Shown in pieces: positions 25,101 through 33,249 of a DNA stretch of 33,995 nt (its first letter is position 1; the number at the start of each line of letters is the position of its first letter). Source of the stretch: Bacteroidota bacterium (GTDB taxonomy: Bacteria > Bacteroidota > Bacteroidia > Bacteroidales > NBLH01); assembly GCA_025361565.1 (NCBI GenBank), contig JANYKN010000132.1:1-33995 (forward strand), written 5' to 3'. A program made the translations under genes and the position numbers. The notes beneath the pieces are model-generated. The model had not been told where the DNA came from and ran no database searches. It was given only the letters and a program-made list of their open reading frames with translations.

Positions 25101-27503
25101 CTATGGATTATAGCTGTTAACAGTTATCCTGAAATCGTCAATCAAAATATCTGTATTACTTGCATTCCATAGATAAGCATTTAATTTACAATTAAGCCTT
25201 GCATGACTATAGTAAATTGCATTAAAAATATTATTCCATTGCATTCTATCAATCAATTGATCATCTACAGGTACTGCCTTCCACAATATATTTCCATTAT
25301 TATCATCAATTGATATTACAAGAATAACTTGCCTTGAATAATTATATTTTTCAGATTTTACCCAACAATCAGCTGTAATTTGTAAATTGCAGAACGGAAT
25401 GGTATCCATTGTACAAGAATAGGCTCCAGAATAGGAATTTGGAGTTAGAACTTGTGCTTTTGAACCAGAAAAAAAGTCCTTATTTATAATTTTGGATGCT
25501 GATAATTTACTCCAGTTTATTATGCTTTCGTTTTCATAGCTATTCATTGAATTAACGAATTCTTTTGCTTTTGGCTCTAAAGATTTGTTAAAAAATTGCA
25601 AAATATAGTTTTTGTCTTCAAAATCAATTTGTTCCCATTCAATCAATAAACTATCAGTCATGATATTTTGATTGGAACATTTAAAAAGAATTTCCTCTAC
25701 ATTTGGCTCTATAAAATGATTAGCAGGGTTTAATATATATGGATTTATCCAAATTCCATCTTTTGCATTTTTAGGTACAATGCGATATTTATGGATTAAT
25801 CCATTAGATAGTTTTAAGTAAATCCAAAATTGCTCATCTTTATATAAAAAGCTTTTTAAACATTGCAATATGCTTTTATTAAAACTCAATTTGACCCTTA
25901 ATAAATCTCCTTTTGCATTAGGAGCCGAAATCCATTTGCCCCATTTGGTTTTTAAATTTCCGACAATTGCCTTACTTATCTTTAAAGGCTTTAATCGCCT
26001 TTTAAAAATCATAAATTTTTCATCGTTGTAAAATGGTTTGTAGTTTCTTAAAATCTGCAATATTGTTTGTGGCTCATCATTTAGCAAGGCTCTATAATCG
26101 ATACTTTCCATCTTCCCAGCATTGATATCACCGGCATTTTTATTTATTTCCCAAATAAAAAAAGTTGGAGCCTTATCTGAAATGAAATGTTTCGCATTTT
26201 GATTGTCCAGCCAGGAATTGTACGAAGCATAGCTTTGTATAACCACTCTGGGCTGCCAATTCAAATTATTGGTAGATATTATTGTATAATCCCATGGATA
26301 CACGTCAACAGTTTCTGATTTGATAGAATCCAGAATAGCTTGATTTAACTTATTTTTTGATGTATTATTGCATATGATTCTATTTGCACTGGATTTTATC
26401 CCTGAAAAATCCGTTATCAAGCCAATAAAATTATTTATGCCAAATAAATCATATTTAGGCGATACATAGTTAACAGAATTTGCCATGTTGATAATCAACA
26501 AAAAAACTGCTACCATTGAAAATGTCAAATTCCTAAAAATATTCTCTTTTCCTGAGATTACTAAAATAGATAATACAATTATTAGATAAACCAAAAATCC
26601 TTTAACGTGCGATAAATCTTCTCTTGCCATACCATGTTTCCATGCGGCAAATAAACTAAGGCTTATTAGTATTAAAAAGAAAAGTGATGATTTTGATTTG
26701 TTGAGATAAGCAATTGAAAATATGATCAATAAAAAAATGGAAAGTAGCCACCAATTGTTGTAGGGATAATAAGAAGCAGCAGAGGAATTATCTTGTGCCA
26801 AATAATACATTCCTGTTGCATATTTTATAAAACCTGAGAAAGTTCCATACATAAGTAACCAGTATAATAATAATAATCCCAAAATTGTAATTATATCAAT
26901 TGCAAGTTTTTTATAGTTCCTATCTGAAACAATGAAATAGGTTAGAAATGAAAAAGTAATAATTCCAGATAGGATTGCAACATAAGACTTTACATAGAAA
27001 GCAAATGCAGTTAAAACAAAAGCCAATAATTTGAAGCCAGTATTTTTAGTGTGATAATAATTGAAGTAAAGTAGAATTATATTTGTTAAAATCAGATGAT
27101 TAAAGTTGGCAATTATCGAAATAAAATAGGCAATTATTAACGTTAGGCTCCATTTTGAAGTTCCACTGTTATAAAATAATTTAAGCAAATTAAAAATAAG
27201 TAAAATCTTAAGAAATGATGTAACTATTGTTTCAATTAAAATATTCTCTTGTAATGGATACATAAAAAAAGCCAAAGGACCATGTGGGAAAATGATATCC
27301 TTGCCAACAATTAATCCATGATAATAGAGATAATTATAGACCCAGGCTAATGGTGGGTCTATTCCTGTTGTAAATGTTAAGTCGTTTTCAGGAAATGTTC
27401 CAATGATTACAAGCAATCCGATGAATAGGATTTTTAATAAATCATTCAGACTATTCTGTTTAGGTACAAGTATGAATTTATTTAGAAGCATTCTATTTCG
27501 CAT
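25101..27503 (-). CDS. Large polytopic membrane protein with C-terminal extracytoplasmic region
   Basis: I do not recognise a named family. The first 345 residues hold about ten hydrophobic membrane segments with acidic and His residues in the first loop (FPENDLTF, then GLIVGKDIIFPHGPLAFF), a layout reminiscent of GT-C membrane glycosyltransferases of the ArnT/PMT kind. No classic catalytic motif can be assigned. Residues 350-800 look soluble and beta-rich, with two modules: about 500-630 (WISAPNAKGDLLRVKLSF) and 660-800 (CWVKSEKYNYSRQVILVISI, ending DILIDDFRITVNS), the second resembling a carbohydrate-binding jelly roll. It stands alone, divergent from a TonB receptor gene. A role in lipid-linked sugar transfer is only a guess. 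Confidence 0.6.
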   Translation of the reverse strand: MRNRMLLNKFILVPKQNSLNDLLKILFIGLLVIIGTFPENDLTFTTGIDPPLAWVYNYLYYHGLIVGKDIIFPHGPLAFFMYPLQENILIETIVTSFLKILLIFNLLKLFYNSGTSKWSLTLIIAYFISIIANFNHLILTNIILLYFNYYHTKNTGFKLLAFVLTAFAFYVKSYVAILSGIITFSFLTYFIVSDRNYKKLAIDIITILGLLLLYWLLMYGTFSGFIKYATGMYYLAQDNSSAASYYPYNNWWLLSIFLLIIFSIAYLNKSKSSLFFLILISLSLFAAWKHGMAREDLSHVKGFLVYLIIVLSILVISGKENIFRNLTFSMVAVFLLIINMANSVNYVSPKYDLFGINNFIGLITDFSGIKSSANRIICNNTSKNKLNQAILDSIKSETVDVYPWDYTIISTNNLNWQPRVVIQSYASYNSWLDNQNAKHFISDKAPTFFIWEINKNAGDINAGKMESIDYRALLNDEPQTILQILRNYKPFYNDEKFMIFKRRLKPLKISKAIVGNLKTKWGKWISAPNAKGDLLRVKLSFNKSILQCLKSFLYKDEQFWIYLKLSNGLIHKYRIVPKNAKDGIWINPYILNPANHFIEPNVEEILFKCSNQNIMTDSLLIEWEQIDFEDKNYILQFFNKSLEPKAKEFVNSMNSYENESIINWSKLSASKIINKDFFSGSKAQVLTPNSYSGAYSCTMDTIPFCNLQITADCWVKSEKYNYSRQVILVISIDDNNGNILWKAVPVDDQLIDRMQWNNIFNAIYYSHARLNCKLNAYLWNASNTDILIDDFRITVNSYNP

Positions 27504-27888
27504 ACACTAACTTTGACGCAATCAATAATATCATATACTTTTTTAACAAAGATTGAATGGATTTGCATTTAAACCCATCTCACTTTTTTGGTTTCCCATT
27601 TATAATTCTTGCCAATTAGGTAAAGATAAAAATATTCCTACTTCATATGATTTAGTAAGATCAAATAATTAAGAAAAAATCAGAATATGATTTATCCCCA
27701 TTATTACTCATTCACCGATTTGTTTTCCATGTTCACCGAATAACTTTATGCTGAAATTATAATCATTCGTTTTTTTGTAAATAAAAAATGAATAGGGGTA
27801 ATTACGATCGAAATTGTCAATGTATAAAATAAACAAATAAATTAAATCATAGAACCAAAGACAGAATACTAAATAAAAACAAACAGAA
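27504..27888. other. Divergent intergenic region
   Basis: 385 nt between two divergent genes, so it should contain both promoters. I see no exact TAnnTTTG element on either strand. The open frame in it on the minus strand overlaps the receptor start and is not supported. Confidence 0.45.
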
Positions 27889-30330
27889 ATGAAAACAAAA
27901 AACAAACCGTCAATCCGATTAAACGTTCTAAAATTGAAAAGAATACCAGCTTTCTTTCTGGTCATCCTATTTTTAATTTTTAACCAATTAGTAATTTCTC
28001 AGGATTTTACCCAAACCATTAAAGGAAGGGTAATCGATCAACAAACACAGAGTCCGCTACCTGGAGTAAATGTAATCATAGAAGGCTCCAATCCAACAAT
28101 TGGAACGGTTACGAATCCAGATGGATATTTTAAGATAACAGGTATAAGAACAGGAAGGGTGAGCCTGCAAATTAGCTTTTTAGGCTATCATCCAATTTTT
28201 TTAAACAACCTGAGCATAAGCACTGGCAAAGAACTGGTACTTAATGTTGAAATGGAAGAAGAAGTAATAAGAACGGAAGAAGTTGTGATTAAGGGCAAAA
28301 AAGACAAAACCCAGGTAAACAATGAAATGGCAACAATAAGTACAAGAACTTTTACTGTAGAGGAAAGCCAGCGTTTTGCCGGTGCAAGAAACGATGTTGC
28401 CCGCATGGCATCAAATTATGCAGGAGTTAGCACTGCAAATGACGCAGTTAATGATATCGTTATCAGGGGTAATTCACCAAACGGTTTGTTGTGGAGGCTC
28501 GAAGGGATTGAAATACCAAATCCAAACCATTATGGTGGAATGGGAGCCACGGGAGGACCAGTTAGTATGTTGAACAATAATATTTTGTCAAATTCAGATT
28601 TTATGACTTCAGCATTTCCAGCTGAATATGGAAATGCGTTATCAGGAGTTTTTGATCTTAAAATGCGAAATGGAAACTACGAAAAGCACGAATTTCTGGG
28701 TCAAATTGGTTTTAATGGACTTGAACTTGGCGCCGAAGGACCTTTATCAAAAAATTCAAGAGCATCTTATTTGATCAATGCACGGTATTCCACATTAGAA
28801 TTAATGTCAGCTATGGGAATAAACTTTGGAACAGGAACGGCTATTCCTAACTATGCAGATTTGTCATTTAAGGTAAATATTCCGACAAAATCAATTGGAA
28901 TTATCGATATTTTCGGTCTTGGTGGGATTAACAGCATTGACTTTGTGAACAGCACAAAAGATACCGCCAATGTAGACGAAAGCATGTATGGCGACAAGAA
29001 CTACGATGTCTATTCGAAAAACGACATGGCTGTTGTTGGATTGAACCATACTTATTTAATTGATGAAAATACTTATACCAAATTGAGTTTATCGGCATCA
29101 ACAATATCAAACCATACTATTGTTGATTCGGTAAGCCCTGTAGATAGATCAACCTATGATTTGATGAGGCAGCACTACAAAAACTTTGATTTAAATGCCC
29201 AATTTTATTTTAGTAAAAAACTGAATTCAAAAAATAATATAAAATTGGGAGTTCAGGCTACTCAAAAGCGATTCAGCTATATAGACAGTGTGTTCCTTTA
29301 TGATGAAGGCAGGTTTAAAAACCGGGTTGATGAAGCTGACTACACAATGGAGTATATGGCCTATGCACAATATCAGTTTAAGCCTGTTGATGTGCTAACT
29401 ATCAATGCAGGTGTACATTATCAATCGTTGGGAATCAACAATAATTTTTCAGTAGAACCCAGAATTGGTTTGAAGTGGTATTTTGCACCAAAACAAACCA
29501 TCAGTTTTGGATATGGAATACACAGCAAGTCAGCACCAACATACGTTTTCTTTCAAAAAGTAGAAATTGCCCCCAATATTAACATACAGCCCAACAAAGA
29601 ATTGGACTATATGAAATCGCAACATTTTGTAATTGGATACGACTATAATATCAGCAACACTTTGCATGTTAAATTAGAAACTTATTATCAGGATATTTTC
29701 CAATCTATCGTTGAATCTGGATCAAGCTCTTATTCTATGCTTAATTCTTCTTCGTTTAGCTGGGGTATACCTGATAGCTTAATAAATGCTGGCTCCGGAA
29801 GAAATTATGGTGTGGAGTTTACCTGCGAAAAATTTCTTGACAAAGGATTTTATTTTTTGTTTACCGGATCATTGTTTGATTCGAAATACAAAGGAAGCGA
29901 CAATGTTTTGCGCTCAACTGCCTTTGATTCTAAATATGTGACCAATTTACTGATTGGTAACGAAGTTGAAATAGCTAAAAAAGAAAATGCCAAATATCGG
30001 AAATGGATTACTTGTGATGGTCGTGTAACTTTAGCAGGAGGACAAAAATATACTCCAATTGATTTGGAAGAATCGCAATTGAAAAACACAACAGTTTACA
30101 ATGATGAACTTGCTTTTTCGGAAAAATTCAAGGATTATTTCAGAGCAGATATACGTTTGGCTTTCAAACTTGAAGGTAAGAAAACTACACAGGAATGGGC
30201 TTTTGATATCCAGAATGTTACAAACTCTAAGAATCCATTATACCAACAATATGATCCCAGCAAAGGCGAAATAACTACGATTTACCAATTGGGATTATTT
30301 CCAATGGTACAGTATAGGATTACTTTTTAA
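27889..30330 (+). CDS. TonB-dependent outer membrane receptor with N-terminal CarboxypepD_reg domain
   Basis: Outer-membrane active transporter of 813 residues. A signal peptide (hydrophobic core about 21-36) is followed by a carboxypeptidase-regulatory-like Ig domain at 43-125 (GRVIDQQTQSPLPGVNVII, NPDGYFKITGI, LGYHP). The plug comes next, with NDVARMASNYAGVST, DIVIRGNSPNGLLWRLEG and PAEYGNALSGVFDLKMR, and then the 22-strand-type barrel of alternating aromatic residues. It ends on a hydrophobic Phe (VQYRITF), as outer-membrane barrels do. There is no SusD partner next to it, so it is not a polysaccharide-utilisation SusC pair. The ligand is unknown. A strong terminator follows. Confidence 0.9.
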   Translation: MKTKNKPSIRLNVLKLKRIPAFFLVILFLIFNQLVISQDFTQTIKGRVIDQQTQSPLPGVNVIIEGSNPTIGTVTNPDGYFKITGIRTGRVSLQISFLGYHPIFLNNLSISTGKELVLNVEMEEEVIRTEEVVIKGKKDKTQVNNEMATISTRTFTVEESQRFAGARNDVARMASNYAGVSTANDAVNDIVIRGNSPNGLLWRLEGIEIPNPNHYGGMGATGGPVSMLNNNILSNSDFMTSAFPAEYGNALSGVFDLKMRNGNYEKHEFLGQIGFNGLELGAEGPLSKNSRASYLINARYSTLELMSAMGINFGTGTAIPNYADLSFKVNIPTKSIGIIDIFGLGGINSIDFVNSTKDTANVDESMYGDKNYDVYSKNDMAVVGLNHTYLIDENTYTKLSLSASTISNHTIVDSVSPVDRSTYDLMRQHYKNFDLNAQFYFSKKLNSKNNIKLGVQATQKRFSYIDSVFLYDEGRFKNRVDEADYTMEYMAYAQYQFKPVDVLTINAGVHYQSLGINNNFSVEPRIGLKWYFAPKQTISFGYGIHSKSAPTYVFFQKVEIAPNINIQPNKELDYMKSQHFVIGYDYNISNTLHVKLETYYQDIFQSIVESGSSSYSMLNSSSFSWGIPDSLINAGSGRNYGVEFTCEKFLDKGFYFLFTGSLFDSKYKGSDNVLRSTAFDSKYVTNLLIGNEVEIAKKENAKYRKWITCDGRVTLAGGQKYTPIDLEESQLKNTTVYNDELAFSEKFKDYFRADIRLAFKLEGKKTTQEWAFDIQNVTNSKNPLYQQYDPSKGEITTIYQLGLFPMVQYRITF

Positions 30331-30354
30331 AAACTTATATAAATTTATGATTAC

Positions 30355-30393
30355 ACAAAGCTATTTTCAGTTTTCAACCGAAAATAGCTTTGT
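30355..30393 (+). terminator. Terminator after the TonB-dependent receptor
   Basis: A 14-bp perfect stem (30355-30368 with 30380-30393), an 11-nt loop and TTTTA on the plus side. Confidence 0.85.
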
Positions 30394-30455
30394 TTTATGT
30401 TGATCTGAAATTTTAAAACTTGTTTTATGATATATTGCTCATTACAATTTTAAAA

Positions 30456-30599
30456 CTAATTGATTAAGTAATAAATTTGAAAACCAATTAACCATCCAAA
30501 TTTGTAGATGATAAGCATAAAACACTGTGCACCAAGAATAAAATATAAAAGATTTTTTCCTTTAAGAAGGACGCTGATATTTAATAATTTAATATTCAT
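30456..30599 (-). CDS. Possible 47-residue membrane peptide
   Basis: A short ORF begins at the ATG 30597-30599 and ends at TAG 30456-30458. The product starts MNIKLLNISVLLKGKNLLYF and then carries one or two hydrophobic segments with Trp and Tyr (FMLIIYKFGWLIGF). It lies downstream of the CPBP genes on the same strand, after about 160 nt. No family is recognised. It may be real, or chance in AT-rich DNA where hydrophobic codons are common. Confidence 0.3.
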   Translation of the reverse strand: MNIKLLNISVLLKGKNLLYFILGAQCFMLIIYKFGWLIGFQIYYLIN

Positions 30600-30760
30600 A
30601 ATCAAATAGTTAAGTTAATACATCTCTAATTCTAAAGCTAAAATACAGGAAAAAAAATTTCTAAAATTTATCCATTCAAAATAAAGAATTCAGTTGTTTA
30701 GCAAGAAGAATCAATGTGGCTAAAAATCATTTTAGAACAGCTTGAAGTTTAACTAATAAA

Positions 30761-31675
30761 TCAAATACTTAAAGGTTGGCTAACAATTATAGATGGCTTA
30801 CTTTGTTTCAACGAAATCTTTAAATAAAATCTAATTATCGCTGCAATAGCTATACAAACCAATATTGTACAAATAATTGAACCTTCAAAACCAAAGCCGC
30901 CACCATTTAATAAATTGCTACCTGTTAGCTTAATTTCATATAACGAAGCTATCTTTAGCCCACTTACAGAATAGCCTAAAATCGGACCTTGAATAAAATT
31001 CCAAAACAAATGCAAACTGATAGGAAACCAAATATTTTTAGTAAAAATATAAGATGAACCAAAAAGAATGCCTGCAAGTATTAAATTGATGGCAGCCAAA
31101 AATGATAAATCAGAGTTTCCTGCATGCAATAAAGCAAATATTAAAGAGCTTATAAGTAACGCATAATATTTATTCATCGACAACATCAAATTATTCAATA
31201 TATATCCACGAAAAAGTAGCTCTTCATTAAATGCTACAATCACAAATAGCAAGAAACTTACAGGCAAGGAATAAGAATCGAATTGAAATGAAGTAAGTTC
31301 AATAAAATTTAAAGCAATTAGAATGAGTGTACCCAAACCTATAACCGCGATAGCGATTACAAAGCCCATCACAAAATCAACAAGCCTGTTTTTCAAAGAA
31401 AACCCCATCGATTTGATGGATTGGTTATCGGCATATTTCCTGAAAATAAAAACAACAAAAATCAATGCCAAAAAGCCAAGAAAATTCATCATTAAATGCT
31501 CGGAAACACTCAACACTTTAAAATCAGCCAACACATTTGCTTTGATATTGGCAATAGACATACCTATAATTTGAAAAATACCACCAGATATTATATAACA
31601 AACAATAAGTGAGGCAATTCTGCCCCATAATGAAAAAGCAGGTTTGTTGTCAGTTTCAATGGCGGTTTCTGTCAT
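30761..31675 (-). CDS. CPBP family intramembrane metalloprotease homologue (Abi/CAAX type)
   Basis: Membrane protein with about eight helices and the CPBP motifs: NEELLFRGY (Glu151, Glu152, Arg156), LLHAGN (His184) and HLFWNF (His222, Asn226). These are the putative metal and catalytic residues of the Rce1/Abi group. Some members cleave prenylated proteins, while others in bacteriocin operons give self-immunity. At 304 residues it has an extra N-terminal helix pair. It starts 10 nt after a tiny putative lipoprotein gene and lies downstream of a second CPBP gene and two Gly-Gly leader peptide genes. That location favours immunity or peptide processing, which is inference. Confidence 0.88.
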   Translation of the reverse strand: MTETAIETDNKPAFSLWGRIASLIVCYIISGGIFQIIGMSIANIKANVLADFKVLSVSEHLMMNFLGFLALIFVVFIFRKYADNQSIKSMGFSLKNRLVDFVMGFVIAIAVIGLGTLILIALNFIELTSFQFDSYSLPVSFLLFVIVAFNEELLFRGYILNNLMLSMNKYYALLISSLIFALLHAGNSDLSFLAAINLILAGILFGSSYIFTKNIWFPISLHLFWNFIQGPILGYSVSGLKIASLYEIKLTGSNLLNGGGFGFEGSIICTILVCIAIAAIIRFYLKISLKQSKPSIIVSQPLSI

Positions 31676-31685
31676 TTTTTCGGCT

Positions 31686-31826
31686 TTATTTCTTTAATTC
31701 GATTTGCTGCTGTTTGGCTTGATTGGATTTTTTGTCAGTTTTAACAGTGGCACAGCCATTTCTAAATATTACAAATATTGTGAAAAGCATTAGGCTTAAG
31801 GTTGCCATAGATTTTGTTTTTTTCAT
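31686..31826 (-). CDS. Putative 46-residue lipoprotein
   Basis: Short ORF from the ATG at 31824-31826 to TAA at 31686-31688. The product has a basic start (MKKTKSM), a hydrophobic stretch (about residues 8-22) and then NGCAT, a lipobox-like Cys at residue 29, followed by a short, very polar Lys/Gln-rich tail. The residues before the Cys (Arg-Asn-Gly) are not an ideal lipobox. It lies between the two CPBP genes, 10 nt before the second, so it is probably co-transcribed. Small lipoproteins can be bacteriocin immunity or lysis-type proteins, but its role here is not known. Confidence 0.5.
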   Translation of the reverse strand: MKKTKSMATLSLMLFTIFVIFRNGCATVKTDKKSNQAKQQQIELKK

Positions 31827-31865
31827 TTTGTATTAGATTTTCATTCAATATATAAAGCTTGAAAT

Positions 31866-32519
31866 TTATGCTTGAAATAAAGTTAAAAGTATAGAAATAT
31901 TTACAATCATATGGAAAATAATGCTGTAAAAAAGACCGAAGTTCATTCGGATGAAGCCTAAAATAAACCCCAAAACTATTTGTGGACCTCCAAGAATAAA
32001 TGAGAATGCAATTATTATATAGATGTTCCCGGTAAAATTAACAGCATGCATTAATCCGAAAGATACAGATGTTACATAAAAGAAATATTTAAATTTTGAG
32101 ACAATAAACAATTCAATTTTATTTCTTGAAAAAGCAATCAATAAAGAAAGCAGACTTAATATCAAAATTGATAATATAATTACAGGTATTATTTTTGACT
32201 TGAGAACTAAAAATATTATTACAGCTAATAATGTAGAAATAAACAGAATGATGTTGTTTTTTTTAAACTTTAGCAACGATCTGAAAAGAGTTTCTTCATA
32301 AATAGGAGCAAGTATAACTCCACCCAATATTTTCATCATGGGAGTCAATTCTATTTTTTTATGCTCTATATGGAATAGTTTGCTAATAATTGCAATAACC
32401 ATAGAAATTAAAATCACTGCCACAATATAAAAGAAAACCAAAAACAATAAATATATTATTTTTGGTTTTCTATTGCCACAATAAATAGGATTTTTAAGAT
32501 AATTTATAACCGTATCCAT
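31866..32519 (-). CDS. Second CPBP family membrane protease homologue
   Basis: Short membrane protein of 217 residues with about seven helices. The CPBP set is present: APIYEETLFRSL (Glu75, Glu76, Arg80), FGLMHAVNF (His158) and FHMIVNIS (His203, Asn207). The usual Gly after FR is Ser here. It is shorter and only distantly similar to the CPBP protein encoded downstream, so the pair is not a recent duplication. It is the first gene after the two Gly-Gly leader peptides, 201 nt after the second, a position often held by immunity genes of the Abi/CPBP type. The alternative is a peptidase that matures or degrades the peptides. Confidence 0.8.
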   Translation of the reverse strand: MDTVINYLKNPIYCGNRKPKIIYLLFLVFFYIVAVILISMVIAIISKLFHIEHKKIELTPMMKILGGVILAPIYEETLFRSLLKFKKNNIILFISTLLAVIIFLVLKSKIIPVIILSILILSLLSLLIAFSRNKIELFIVSKFKYFFYVTSVSFGLMHAVNFTGNIYIIIAFSFILGGPQIVLGFILGFIRMNFGLFYSIIFHMIVNISILLTLFQA

Positions 32520-32720
32520 TTTTTAGCTAAAAAGGTTAAAGTTTACTTTTTGTATCCTCAATATTTATTATAAGCTGCTTATCTGCTATACTCCTGGTTA
32601 AATTTGACAAGTCACTGCATATATATTCCTTATGAATTCATGAAAAATAAGGAGTAATTGTTATTAAGACAATATTTAAGACCAATTAACTAGAGCAAAC
32701 CAGATAAGTAGCCATTAAAA

Positions 32721-32897
32721 TTATAACAAGAGATAGAAAAATTCAAGGATTCCAACTCCAGCAATAACTTTTTGCACATATTGTCCAGCTGCATAACCTG
32801 CGTTATAAGCGGGAGAATTTTCACCACCATTTATAGTTAGTATTTCATCAAAACTCAAAATTTCCAATTCTGAAATATTTAAATCGCTTGTTTCCAT
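32721..32897 (-). CDS. Double-glycine leader peptide 2, bacteriocin-like
   Basis: 58-codon gene from the ATG at 32895-32897 to TAA at 32721-32723. The leader of 25 residues ends in Asn-Gly-Gly (residues 23-25) after alternating hydrophobic positions (ISELEILSFDEIL), the form read by C39 peptidase ABC exporters. The predicted mature part has 33 residues, starts ENSPAYNAGYAAGQYV and carries a GxxxG motif (GYAAG), then a hydrophobic end (AGVGILEFFYLLL). It begins 53 nt after peptide 1. Both leaders have exactly the same length. The function as a bacteriocin or signal is inferred from the leader and the neighbours. Confidence 0.75.
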   Translation of the reverse strand: METSDLNISELEILSFDEILTINGGENSPAYNAGYAAGQYVQKVIAGVGILEFFYLLL

Positions 32898-32950
32898 ATG
32901 TTAATCATTTAAATTTACTAATTTATTTTGTTGCTAAAATCATTTTATTA

Positions 32951-33139
32951 TCAGAGACTAAAAAGTCCCATAATAAATCCGCCAATGAATGCTCCAGCAT
33001 TTCGAATTGCCTCACCACCTGCTGCAATTTGTTCAGATGTTAAATAAGAAGCTACTGGCTGATTTCCTCCATTGCTTTCAAATAATTCCAACGCATCCAT
33101 TTCCAGAACGCCAAATTGTTTCAATTCTAATGTTTTCAT
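32951..33139 (-). CDS. Double-glycine leader peptide 1, bacteriocin-like
   Basis: 62-residue peptide. The leader (MKTLELKQFGVLEMDALELF, then ESNGG) is 25 residues long and ends in Asn-Gly-Gly, strongly like class II bacteriocin leaders of Bacteroidota (residues 4, 6, 9, 12, 14, 17 and 20 hydrophobic). The predicted mature peptide of 37 residues is NQPVASYLTSEQIAAGGEAI followed by a Gly-rich hydrophobic end, GAFIGGFIMG, with two overlapping GxxxG motifs. No Cys is present, so no disulfide or lanthionine is expected. It lies directly upstream of peptide 2 and downstream of a small HTH gene and an ABC exporter gene. Antimicrobial or signalling roles are inferred. Confidence 0.82.
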   Translation of the reverse strand: MKTLELKQFGVLEMDALELFESNGGNQPVASYLTSEQIAAGGEAIRNAGAFIGGFIMGLFSL

Positions 33140-33177
33140 AAAAATAAGTTTTTAAAGTTAATACTAAAATTGTTTTG

Positions 33178-33187
33178 GGTTGCAACC
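33178..33187. promoter_or_regulatory. Palindrome upstream of peptide 1
   Basis: GGTTGCAACC is a perfect 10-bp palindrome about 40 nt before the peptide 1 ATG. On the minus strand it overlaps where a -33 element would sit relative to a TAACTTTA near-match of the -7 element. It may be an operator for the adjacent HTH protein. Speculative. Confidence 0.3.
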
Positions 33188-33206
33188 ATGATGTAAAAAT
33201 AATTGG

Positions 33207-33233
33207 CTTCCGTCTCATTTCCATAGACGGAAG
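33207..33233 (-). terminator. Hairpin between the HTH gene and peptide 1 gene
   Basis: A 9-bp perfect stem (33207-33215 with 33225-33233) and a 9-nt loop. On the minus strand the sequence after it is AT-rich with a short T run (ATTATTTTT). It may end exporter/HTH transcripts or act as an attenuator before the peptide genes. Confidence 0.5.
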
Positions 33234-33249
33234 TATTTTTCTAAATATT

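Noticed and set aside
27708-27965. 85-codon open frame on the minus strand
   Set aside because: It overlaps the start and signal peptide of the TonB receptor gene on the other strand and has no recognised features.
27889-30330. SusC/SusD polysaccharide utilisation locus
   Set aside because: A TonB receptor is present but there is no SusD lipoprotein and no glycoside hydrolase nearby.
32624-32660. Inverted repeat with TATTCCTTAT and ATAAGGAGTA after peptide 2
   Set aside because: The stem has mismatches and there is no clear T run on either strand, so a terminator is not supported.
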